This document shows positions 1-7,720 of a DNA stretch of 64,000 nucleotides, piece by piece. Position 1 is the first letter of the stretch; the number at the start of each line of letters is the position of its first letter. The notes under the pieces are model-generated. The model searched no databases, was not told where the DNA came from, and saw nothing but the letters and a program-made list of their open reading frames with translations. This DNA is from JBCCVH01 sp942492555 (GTDB lineage Bacteria > Bacteroidota > Bacteroidia > Cytophagales > Amoebophilaceae): positions 1 to 64,000 of the forward strand of contig CALOEX010000009.1 in NCBI GenBank assembly GCA_942492555.1. The letters run 5' to 3'. A program made the translations under genes and the position numbers.

Positions 1-168
1 TACTAATTTCCCTCTATAATAGAGCTTCCCATCTTTTTCATAAGCTTGATGAGGTGGATGTTTAATACCCGTTGTTGGACATGTACTCAATACTGGTGGA
101 GTAACCACATGATGTGTGCGACGTTTCCTTTTTCTTTGTTGTGATGTTTTTCGTTTGGGATGTGCCAT
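1..168 (-). CDS. rpmF: 50S ribosomal protein L32 (3' end cut by window)
   Basis: Large-subunit protein L32. Reading the minus strand from the ATG at 166-168 gives 56 residues without a stop before the window edge. It opens MAHPKRKTSQQRKRKRR, the conserved basic start of L32, and continues with the CPTTG and YYRGK elements of the Bacteroidetes form. Only the last few residues and the stop lie outside the window. In many bacteria rpmF precedes plsX and fabH; that neighbour would be off the left edge and cannot be checked here. Confidence 0.93.
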   Translation of the reverse strand, partial: MAHPKRKTSQQRKRKRRTHHVVTPPVLSTCPTTGIKHPPHQAYEKDGKLYYRGKLV

Positions 169-363
169 GATTATAACGGTAAATTTTTATTATTTTTTTA
201 TAGTGCTAAAGTCTTTGATGATAAAAACAATACAATGCACTAGCAATAGACGCAAATCTACTGTTTTATATGTCTCTTAGCAAGTTGAAGAGCATCATTT
301 ATGACAGCTTATCGAACAATGTTAAAATTTTGGCGTTTTTGAAGCTTATTGAAAGGATTGAGC

Positions 364-1222
364 CTATAATATACATAAGATCCCCACAAGACCAATAATC
401 ATGGTAGCCAAAAAAGTATTTACCTTTTTCAAAAACTGCTGAGAAGATTCTTTCTTAACAGAAATATACAAATCTCCTGGCATGCCTCCTCGTATTGTTA
501 CATTTCCTTTTCCCCGCATAACCAAAGTGATGCCTGTACCAATGTCAGGGAGTAGTTTTATATCAATTTTTTCCCCTAATGTTCTTACGTCCTTCCCCAT
601 CGCATTCTTTGCAATGTTTTTTGATCTTTTTTCCGTAACCATCACATACTTCACATATAGCGTCAAAGAAAAAATAGAGAAAACCTTTGATAGCATGGTC
701 AATACCTGTTTCGTGGCAATTTGTACACGCTTCTAGAGAAGATCCATTCGCAGATCCATTTCCATTACAATCTTGACATGTAACGTAGTGTTGTAGAGAA
801 ATTTGACGATGTACACCTGTGATAGATTCTTCTGAATTGAGTAGTATGTTTATACGAATATTCCTTTCTGATTGGTAGTAGTTGTAAGGTGTATGATAAT
901 GTTTTCCCCCACCAAATCCTGCCTTATATTGTTGAAATATCTTCATGATATCATACATAGAAGGTGTTTCATAGGGTTTTGTGTTATCTTCTACCTCTTC
1001 TCCACCAAATTGATCATAATGAATCCTCTTCTCCTCATTACTAAGGATTTCGTAAGCATTGGTGATTTCTTTGAATTTTTCTTCAATCTCTTTGTCTCCT
1101 TGGTGTTGATCAGGATGCAATGCTAATGCTTTTTGACGGTAGGCTTTTTTTATTTTTTCTAAAGGAGCATTTTTAGGTACACCTAGAATTGCATAATAAT
1201 CTTTTTGATTCATGGTTAGCAT
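364..1222 (-). pseudogene. DnaJ-like co-chaperone, frameshifted, C-terminal membrane anchor
   Basis: A DnaJ relative split between two frames. The first part (563-1222) has a J domain (YAILGV near residue 10, HPD in LHPDQ) and then a cysteine-rich region with degenerate CxxCxGxG motifs. It hits a TGA just after a run of six A (plus-strand T run 567-572). Reading one frame over restores the first DnaJ C-terminal domain (IDIKLLPDIGTGITL, GGMPGDLYISV) down to 364. The product would lack the second C-terminal beta domain and dimerisation tail, ending instead in a hydrophobic helix (FLATMIIGLVGILCIL). Removing one A, or slippage at the A run, would fuse the parts. It may be a pseudogene or a slippage-expressed gene. 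It is a DnaJ paralogue, not the standard housekeeping DnaJ. Confidence 0.8.
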
Positions 1223-1289
1223 TGTAGCATTTTAATGATTTTTGTTAAAAATCATGTCCTAAAAGAAAAAATAAGCGTTACAAATAAAA

Positions 1290-1321
1290 AACTTTCCACA
1301 ACCTTTAGGTTGTGGAAAGTT
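1290..1321 (-). terminator. Intrinsic terminator hairpin
   Basis: A perfect 14-bp inverted repeat (left arm 1290-1303, right arm 1308-1321) has a 4-nt loop. On the minus strand it is followed by a run of six T. It lies 93 bp below the stop of the secreted-protein gene at 1414-1986 and 68 bp above the DnaJ-like start, so it fits as the terminator separating the two transcripts. On the plus strand it is also followed by a T-rich stretch. Confidence 0.75.
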
Positions 1322-1413
1322 ACATTTTTATACAATATGCTCTAGCACCTAACAAATCTATAAATGATTAAGTTTTAAATCAAACACTGGATTTGTTGAG
1401 AAAATTTTTTAAT

Positions 1414-1986
1414 TTATTTTAAGCAATTAAGCTCACGTGCATTTTGGCTCAAGACCATAAGCTTTTCAGATACTTCTGCTCCTGCCCAGGTAAGTAGATT
1501 ACCACCACAAGATCCCACTCCTACACTACCAAAAAACAACACGCCTAGAGCTTTAAAAAGCTTTTTATTTGTGGAATCATCTGATGTCCACTTCAATGAA
1601 GTACGAGTAAGTTCAAATGAACCATTTTGTGCTTTTTCTAGACACCAACCTGATCCGACAAACATACCCTTCAGTAACCAAAAACTCCATTCGCTTACAT
1701 GAGCAGTACAAAATAATGTTATCTTGCCTCCTGCAATTGCCACCTTGCTTCCTTGCACACCATATCCTACTGTTGTTTCTCTAGAAGGCAATTTCTCACG
1801 TAAACTACTATTAACTTTTTGAGCTTTTCTACCCACGTTGCCAAAAATAACTGTTGTGCTTTTTTTAACATTACCCCACCAGCTTTTTTTATCCCGTTGC
1901 TTAGCAACTGTTGACCCACCAAAGGCCATACAGCAAACAAGAAGCAACCATACATATTGTATGTATCTTTTTTGTGTGTTTTTCAT
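1414..1986 (-). CDS. Hypothetical secreted protein
   Basis: 190 residues, no family recognised. The N-terminus (KRYIQYVWLLLVCCMAFGGSTVA) is a clear signal peptide. A basic segment follows (residues ~27-70), then a Gly- and Cys-containing, moderately hydrophobic body with possible membrane-associated helices around 85-120 and 145-170. It stands alone with its own terminator downstream. It is likely exported; the function is unknown. Confidence 0.6.
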   Translation of the reverse strand: MKNTQKRYIQYVWLLLVCCMAFGGSTVAKQRDKKSWWGNVKKSTTVIFGNVGRKAQKVNSSLREKLPSRETTVGYGVQGSKVAIAGGKITLFCTAHVSEWSFWLLKGMFVGSGWCLEKAQNGSFELTRTSLKWTSDDSTNKKLFKALGVLFFGSVGVGSCGGNLLTWAGAEVSEKLMVLSQNARELNCLK

Positions 1987-2307
1987 AACAAATTTAATTT
2001 AATGTATCCAATGCCTCTACATCGAATCTCGGGGCAAATATAGCTACTTTTTCCAAAGTAAACAAAATTACATACACTCTTTAAAAGAACCATACAAGAA
2101 ACTAAGTACTTACTACCCTTTTACGATGCACTTTTTAAGAAACATTACCATACCATTACAAACTTTTTACAACCAATTTTTTATTTTAGAACATTTCCAT
2201 TAAGTTTGTAACACAAAGACATCATAACTGCCATATTTGCTTATACACAACCCAAACATACCCAACTGTCATCTTTTTACAACCAAGAACCCTTTTGCCC
2301 AATCATC
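1987..2307. other. Intergenic region without a recognisable gene
   Basis: About 320 bp between a minus-strand and a plus-strand gene, so it must hold the divergent promoters. It is AT-rich with no long open frame in either direction. I could not pick a convincing Bacteroidetes-type promoter (TTG with TAnnTTTG) over chance matches. Confidence 0.5.
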
Positions 2308-2661
2308 ATGAATACAAACATAGAAAATTTAAAAAAAGAAATCAAAAAACTACAAGAGGAAAGAAACTGGCAACAATTTCATTCACCCAAAAATCTTTCC
2401 ATGGACTTAGTATTAGAAGCAAGTGAAGTTATGGAAATATTTGTGTGGAAAAATATAGAGGAAAGCTATTCGCTAAAAGATAGTGAAAAACAACATTTAA
2501 AGGAAGAACTAGGAGATGTGTTGATTGTTTTATTGAACTTAGCTCAGAAGTTCAATGTTGACCTTATAGATTGTGCCACGGAAAAAATAAAAGAAATTGC
2601 CAGAAAATACCCCGTGGAAAAAGCAAAGGGAAATAACGCAAAATACACAGAACACCAATAG
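2308..2661 (+). CDS. MazG-like nucleotide pyrophosphohydrolase (dCTPase type)
   Basis: 117 residues of the all-alpha NTP pyrophosphatase superfamily, small dCTP-pyrophosphatase/RS21-C6 type: hydrolyses (d)NTPs to monophosphates and PPi, a house-cleaning role. The metal-binding acidic motifs are visible: E37xxE40 (LEASEVME) and E67xxD70 (EELGDVLI), with the family signature WQQFHSPKNL before them and a Lys-rich tail ending KYPVEKAKG. Length is normal for the family. The substrate cannot be told from sequence. Confidence 0.87.
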   Translation: MNTNIENLKKEIKKLQEERNWQQFHSPKNLSMDLVLEASEVMEIFVWKNIEESYSLKDSEKQHLKEELGDVLIVLLNLAQKFNVDLIDCATEKIKEIARKYPVEKAKGNNAKYTEHQ

Positions 2662-2677
2662 TACATCAAAAATACCC

Positions 2678-3382
2678 TTATTTTAGCATCGCCTCCATAA
2701 CATAAATCAATGCCTCATACACGCACATAACGATTAGTATCTCAAACAATAAAAACAAAATACGATTTAGAGGCTTTAAAGTTTTGGACCATTCCGTTGC
2801 ATACATAGTTACAATAGATATTGCAGGACCAAATAAAGTCATCGGAAGCATGATTGTATCGAACTTTAAGAAAACAGGAAACCTAAACTGCACAGCATCT
2901 GTAAAAACTTCTTGCACAAAAGCAAAATATCCCTTACTCATAATCTCAAGATAATTCGCTTGTTTCGATAATTGCCAAGAATCTAAAAGCTCACAATATT
3001 TCAATTTAAATTCATCAGAAAGCTTTAGTGAGTGAAAAATAAGGCGCATAGTATGAGAAGTTGCTGTCTTATGAAGTAAAAAAAGTGCTTGTAAAGAAAA
3101 AGTACCCAAAATACCAAAGGCAGTATAGAGTAGTAATTGCAAAAACAAATTTTTTCTCTTATGCATAGCAAATAAGAATGAAGAAAAACCCTGAGAGAAA
3201 AGCAAAAGCGTTAACCATTCATCTTCATCTAGAAAGTCTAACCACTGTAAAAACAAAGAAAACACAAAATAAAACAAAACAAAGGGAAAAAATGTTAAAA
3301 CTGTAGTGAATACAATTTTAAGCCAAGATTGCTTGGAGGGAATGTTCAAAGAAATTTTACTCATTTTTATATTTATTTTCAA
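2678..3382 (-). CDS. Hypothetical multi-pass membrane protein
   Basis: 234 residues with about five hydrophobic segments (roughly 20-48, 58-75, 80-100, 170-190 and 205-230) separated by short charged loops. No family recognised. It may start at the later ATG at M7 (MSKISLN). It runs convergently with the MazG-like gene, 16 bp from that stop. An inner-membrane location is inferred from hydrophobicity only. Confidence 0.6.
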   Translation of the reverse strand: MKINIKMSKISLNIPSKQSWLKIVFTTVLTFFPFVLFYFVFSLFLQWLDFLDEDEWLTLLLFSQGFSSFLFAMHKRKNLFLQLLLYTAFGILGTFSLQALFLLHKTATSHTMRLIFHSLKLSDEFKLKYCELLDSWQLSKQANYLEIMSKGYFAFVQEVFTDAVQFRFPVFLKFDTIMLPMTLFGPAISIVTMYATEWSKTLKPLNRILFLLFEILIVMCVYEALIYVMEAMLK

Positions 3383-3515
3383 TGATATTTTTTATGTAAA
3401 CAACTAAAGTGCTAGAACACTTACACAATCATTCATTACTTACAGCTTATAGCATAACTAGCAAAAATTTACTCCCAAATGTAATCATCTAAATCGCTTA
3501 AAAAAATTTCGTTTT

Positions 3516-3938
3516 TTAAGCAAACAATCCCGGCATCTCACACCCAACAACAAACATACATCCCAAAAATGCACCTGTGAATAAAATACAAACACATGCA
3601 ACACTACAGCTACACATAGTAATTTCAGCATGATAACCCAACCACAAACACAACTCACAACACTTTCTAAAACCATTACTGCTCGGCCTAGCAACAGGAA
3701 AATAAAGATAATCCACAATAACACTTGTTAGATCAGCAGGAAAAAATCGCGAAGCTAATGTACCATATGCATAGCCATAAACCAAAGAAAAAAGACGTGG
3801 AGCAACAGAATGCCTTCTACTCACAACAGTACGATCAAGTGGCATAACCACAGATGTATTTTCGGCACTCTGCACTGGTTGATCAAAAAACAAAAACAGT
3901 ACAATCATTATATAACAAAAACAGTTCATAATAGCCAA
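3516..3938 (-). CDS. Hypothetical secreted or membrane protein, Cys-rich C-terminus
   Basis: 140 residues. An N-terminal signal peptide (CFCYIMIVLFLFFDQPVQSA) precedes a short soluble part, then a cysteine-rich hydrophobic C-terminal half (CCELCLWLG, TMCSCSVACVCILFTG) that could form a membrane helix. No family recognised. It lies upstream of symporter fusion copy 1 in the same orientation but with a separate start. It might be a small envelope protein. Confidence 0.45.
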   Translation of the reverse strand: MAIMNCFCYIMIVLFLFFDQPVQSAENTSVVMPLDRTVVSRRHSVAPRLFSLVYGYAYGTLASRFFPADLTSVIVDYLYFPVARPSSNGFRKCCELCLWLGYHAEITMCSCSVACVCILFTGAFLGCMFVVGCEMPGLFA

Positions 3939-3985
3939 AAAATTTAAAAATTAACATGAGAAAAAACAACATAGCTACTTCCTTC

Positions 3986-6900
3986 TTATTCTTCTCGTGC
4001 CAAAATTGCTTTACAAAGTTTGTGCAATTCATCTGCGACAGGTTGGAGGTTTAGCTCTTGTGCGATAGGTATGAAGATTTTTATGGTTTCTTTGGCGATA
4101 TGTATTTGTTTTTCTGGTTCTTTGGCACCTATGGTACGCATGTTGTGCAGTCTATCGATGAGTTTGACCAATAGTGAATTGCTATTTCCTGTTGCTAGTA
4201 AACGCTTTAAGGTTTCTTTTTTTTCGAGCTTCATTCTTGGGCGTTCTACCTTGTTGTATAAATGGCTTACTTGCACGACAATATCCATGACTTGTTCATT
4301 AAACATGGCAAACATCTGTGGGGGGCTGTACCCACTGTCTTCTACCGTATCATGCAAAAGGGCGGCGACAATGACATCTTCATCCGTGGTGTATTGCAGT
4401 AGGATGGTAGCCACTTCCATGGGATGAAAATAGTAGGGTTCACCCGATTTTCTGCGTTGGTCTGCATGGCAGTGTTTGGCAACTTTTAAAGCGAAGCCAA
4501 TGTAGTCAAGATTCATTTTTTTGGCTGCTATTGCCTTTAAAAATATTTTGTCTTCAGGGGCTTCTATTTGTGTGACGTTTCGTAGGTCCTCCGTGGCAAA
4601 TTTTGTCATTTTGGGCTTGAGTGATAGCAAATCTAGAGGCAACACATAGGTTTGGGTGAGGGTGAACGCTTCTTTTTGAATCTCTATATGGCCATATTGT
4701 GCTTTGGTGATGCGTTTGTTTTCTAGCAGGCAGATATGATTGAGCAGTTCTATCTGTTGATTTTCGGCATAGGGCTTGTAGCTTTGGTCTTCTGCTAAAG
4801 TACATGTGGCAGGGTCTGCTGTTGTGCAGGTGATGCGCAAGCTTTTTTCTGGTTTTTTTTCATAGGGTGGTTTGAGGTCATAATCTAACCAGGCTTCGTC
4901 TATAAAGAGATGTATGGGGGCGTCACCATAGGTGTCTTGGGGTTTGAGTTGCTCATATGTTACCCAAACTGCATTGGCAATGAGCCGTGCGGTGCAGAGC
5001 AGATCGCAGCTTAGGGTGGTCTTGCTTTGGGGAATATGGATTTTTACATGTTCGATGTCGAATCCTTGGTTGATGAGCATGGAGCGTGCTTCGTCTAGGA
5101 CTTTATTTAAAGTGGTTTCTTTGATTGTAAGATCTAGGTATTCTTGGGATTGGTTTCCTACATGGAAGAAGTGGCCCATGGCTCCTTTGATGATGCGTAC
5201 ATTGTCTTTCATGCCTTCCATGGTTTGTAACTCTGCGGATACTTTGGCAAGGAGGGTCATCATGCTGCTGTTTTTGTGGAGGGTTTCGTAAACTTGTTTG
5301 TGGCTGTCTTCATAGGAGAGCAACATCATGTTTTTGGCTTCTTGGATTTTCTTGAGTTCTTTTTTTGCCATGATTGTTTCTTGATCGTTGTGACGTTTAA
5401 AGGTAGCCAAAAAAATGCAGGGTAATGCAATGCTCAAAAGCAGTGGGAAGCCACCATTTGCACCAAAATCAGGCATGAAAGTACCTGTAATGATCCATTG
5501 TGTGATCCAAGCCAATGTAACACCAACCAGTTCAAGTACAACAAAGGATCGCCAGTCTATCATCATGCCCAAAAAGAGTATACTCAATGCAAAATGCCAC
5601 AAGCTAGTACCCTCTTGGGGTATGAGACAGAGGCTTAGGGTATTGACGAACACCCAGGCATAAGACATGAAGGGGTAATAAAAAAGGCTAAAGTGTTTTT
5701 CTAGGCGTTTGTGCCAATGCTCACGTACCATCATGGGAAAACAGAGGACAATGGGGATGACACGGAGTATGCTGACTGCTTTTGAAAATCCTTGTGCTTC
5801 TCCTAACGTAAAGGGTATAAAGAAGTAGACCATGGTAACCAGGCTTGTGGGAAAGTGGCGAATGCCATAGGTCTTTTCTTTTTGCAAACACCAGCGGATG
5901 GGATGACGCAACCATTGGAAGTAACTGCCTAAGGTGTTTCGAGAGCTTTCTTGCCAATTTTCTGTCTCTCTATTTATCCACACAAAGGCTTTGTTTTCCC
6001 ATAGGTGTACACCAAAGAAGGTGAGTATATGGGCGAGCATGGCAAGAGGCCAGCTATTTTGTAAAATATAAAGGTAGGCTCCTTCTTTTGGAGTTAAGCC
6101 ATCTTCACTAAAAATGATTATACCAATCTCGTCTACAAAATTTTTAACAGCAACAACATTGTTTATATAAAGAAAAAAGAGACTCAATAACAGACTCCAA
6201 AAAGCAACCAAACTGGCTTTCAATGCTTTAGAGGAGGGCTTAAGCCCTATCAAACCCATTAAAAAGGGGATTGTTATGCTGGAGACAACGAACATAGTGT
6301 TAGCGATTACATGACTAAAACGCACCTCTAGTTTACGACAGAGTATGCTTGTTACAATAGCAATAGCACCAAAAATAAAGGAAGCCCAACGCACCCATTT
6401 AATAGGGTTAAATTTTTTCTTTTTTTTCAAAGGCATGATTACATCATTGACCCACATAATGGCTAAGGCATTTAAAAAGGAGTCCATGGTAGACATGATA
6501 ATAGCAACAATGGCTAGCAACATGCAGATTTGCCCCCAAACGGATTCACAAATTTTTTCTATATAGCCAGATGTAGGAATGTTGTACTTGGCTTTTCCAA
6601 TATACTGCTCATAGACACTTTTGGGGAATGTAAATAGATTTAAAGAGGCAAGGGTTACCAATATGCACAAAAGCGGATAAATAAAAGCAAACGAGGTAAA
6701 CATTTTTTGTACATCTTTCCTTTTTTTGATCATAAGTACACGTTGTATAACGGGTGGTGCAATCATCAAAGTAGGAAAACCATAGTAAATAAACATGCGA
6801 AATATAAACCCTAAAAAATTTTTATCTGCAAAAAGTTGCACATGTTGAGGCTCTGCTCTTTTGACTGTATTCCACATTTGCATAAACCCTTTGTCCCAAG

Positions 6901-7504
6901 TTACTGCAATAAAAAACCCAATGATACCCAACACAATCACCAAAAATTGCAACACATCGGTTTTGGCTACAGAACGTACCCCTCCCAAACAGGTATAGAG
7001 GGTAATCAGACCACCTATCAGTGCAATAATAATAAATGGATCACTACTGTCTTTAGCAGAGGATAACCCAATCATCCCATTAAGTCCTACCAAAGCAACC
7101 AATTGGCCTGCTATCACACCCAAAGAGAGCAAGCTCATCACCAGTAACGTATAGAAACGACCAAATGTGCCGTATAGGGTATGCATGACATCCGCAAGTG
7201 TGCGTTCTTTTTTAAATGCCAATAATTTGGGAAAGACAAATAATCCCAACAATAAAGTAAAAAAGACAAAAAGAAAAGGCCTTAATAAACTGATTATACC
7301 TCTATTGCAGACAACTGAAAACTCAACCATTAAAATTTCAAAAAGTGTAGCCACCAATGTAGCAATCATCACACCACCACCCAAACTTCTATTGGCAAGG
7401 GCATAATCATCCATGGTTTTTATCTTTTTGATGGACATGAGGCCAACAACGAGATTGGCAAGTAGAAAAAGAGAAACCAGTATGATATTGAGCTGTATAT
7501 CCAT
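3986..7504 (-). CDS. Sodium:solute symporter-HD (SpoT-type) fusion, copy 1
   Basis: 1172 residues. Residues 1-~480 form a sodium:solute symporter domain (RSLGGGVMIATLVATLFE near 40, KTDVLQFLVI near 182, MSTMDSFLNA near 340). A second hydrophobic block with several helices follows (~545-690), then a coiled coil and a degenerate histidine-kinase-like region without visible G boxes (~700-960), then a SpoT/RelA-type HD domain (~974-1172). Hydrolase signatures are intact: HADQRRKSGEP, LHDTVED (H1041, D1042, E1045, D1046) and IDRLHNMRT (D1107, N1111). No synthetase domain follows. Inference: solute uptake or sensing in the inner membrane coupled to (p)ppGpp-like nucleotide hydrolysis. From ~residue 488 on it is almost identical to the copies at 7721-11224 and 36926-40435, but its transport segment differs. 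Confidence 0.85.
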   Translation of the reverse strand: MDIQLNIILVSLFLLANLVVGLMSIKKIKTMDDYALANRSLGGGVMIATLVATLFEILMVEFSVVCNRGIISLLRPFLFVFFTLLLGLFVFPKLLAFKKERTLADVMHTLYGTFGRFYTLLVMSLLSLGVIAGQLVALVGLNGMIGLSSAKDSSDPFIIIALIGGLITLYTCLGGVRSVAKTDVLQFLVIVLGIIGFFIAVTWDKGFMQMWNTVKRAEPQHVQLFADKNFLGFIFRMFIYYGFPTLMIAPPVIQRVLMIKKRKDVQKMFTSFAFIYPLLCILVTLASLNLFTFPKSVYEQYIGKAKYNIPTSGYIEKICESVWGQICMLLAIVAIIMSTMDSFLNALAIMWVNDVIMPLKKKKKFNPIKWVRWASFIFGAIAIVTSILCRKLEVRFSHVIANTMFVVSSITIPFLMGLIGLKPSSKALKASLVAFWSLLLSLFFLYINNVVAVKNFVDEIGIIIFSEDGLTPKEGAYLYILQNSWPLAMLAHILTFFGVHLWENKAFVWINRETENWQESSRNTLGSYFQWLRHPIRWCLQKEKTYGIRHFPTSLVTMVYFFIPFTLGEAQGFSKAVSILRVIPIVLCFPMMVREHWHKRLEKHFSLFYYPFMSYAWVFVNTLSLCLIPQEGTSLWHFALSILFLGMMIDWRSFVVLELVGVTLAWITQWIITGTFMPDFGANGGFPLLLSIALPCIFLATFKRHNDQETIMAKKELKKIQEAKNMMLLSYEDSHKQVYETLHKNSSMMTLLAKVSAELQTMEGMKDNVRIIKGAMGHFFHVGNQSQEYLDLTIKETTLNKVLDEARSMLINQGFDIEHVKIHIPQSKTTLSCDLLCTARLIANAVWVTYEQLKPQDTYGDAPIHLFIDEAWLDYDLKPPYEKKPEKSLRITCTTADPATCTLAEDQSYKPYAENQQIELLNHICLLENKRITKAQYGHIEIQKEAFTLTQTYVLPLDLLSLKPKMTKFATEDLRNVTQIEAPEDKIFLKAIAAKKMNLDYIGFALKVAKHCHADQRRKSGEPYYFHPMEVATILLQYTTDEDVIVAALLHDTVEDSGYSPPQMFAMFNEQVMDIVVQVSHLYNKVERPRMKLEKKETLKRLLATGNSNSLLVKLIDRLHNMRTIGAKEPEKQIHIAKETIKIFIPIAQELNLQPVADELHKLCKAILAREE
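3990..6045 (-). repeat. Conserved 3' block of the symporter-HD family, copy 1
   Basis: About 2.05 kb nearly identical to 7725-9783 (direct) and 38370-40430 (inverted). Homology stops sharply at the stop codon: the last residues are AREE, NEK and ASQG in the three copies. Small patches disagree (residues ~625-640 and ~730-750), and the pairs that match differ between patches, as gene conversion would produce. Confidence 0.9.
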
Positions 7505-7695
7505 ATATTCGTGTATTTAACTATAGTAGATCACAATCTACGATTTTTATTGGATAAATTGGTTTTATCTCTGCTTATAGTGTTGAGGGAATTTCTTATT
7601 TTTGCTAGAAGCAGTTTTCTTTATTCTTTTTTTGGATAGGGTAGGGAAAAAGTTGGTTGATGTAAAAATGCAACATGTATGATAGAGAGGTGGTG
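7505..7695. repeat. Upstream inverted repeat shared with symporter-HD copy 3
   Basis: The ~190 bp upstream of copy 1 is the near-exact reverse complement of 36735-36925 upstream of copy 3, with a few indels around the middle. Together with the genes this makes inverted repeats of about 3.7 kb. Copy 2 has only weak similarity here. Confidence 0.85.
7526..7541. promoter_or_regulatory. Palindrome upstream of symporter-HD copy 1 (possible operator)
   Basis: GTAGAT-caca-ATCTAC, a perfect 6-bp inverted repeat 22 bp before the start codon at 7504. It is conserved exactly at 36889-36904 before copy 3 and degraded before copy 2. A regulator site or 5'-UTR hairpin is possible; conservation could also simply reflect recent duplication. 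Confidence 0.35.
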
Positions 7696-7720
7696 TTTTT
7701 GCTACGGGTGTGTTGTCAAG

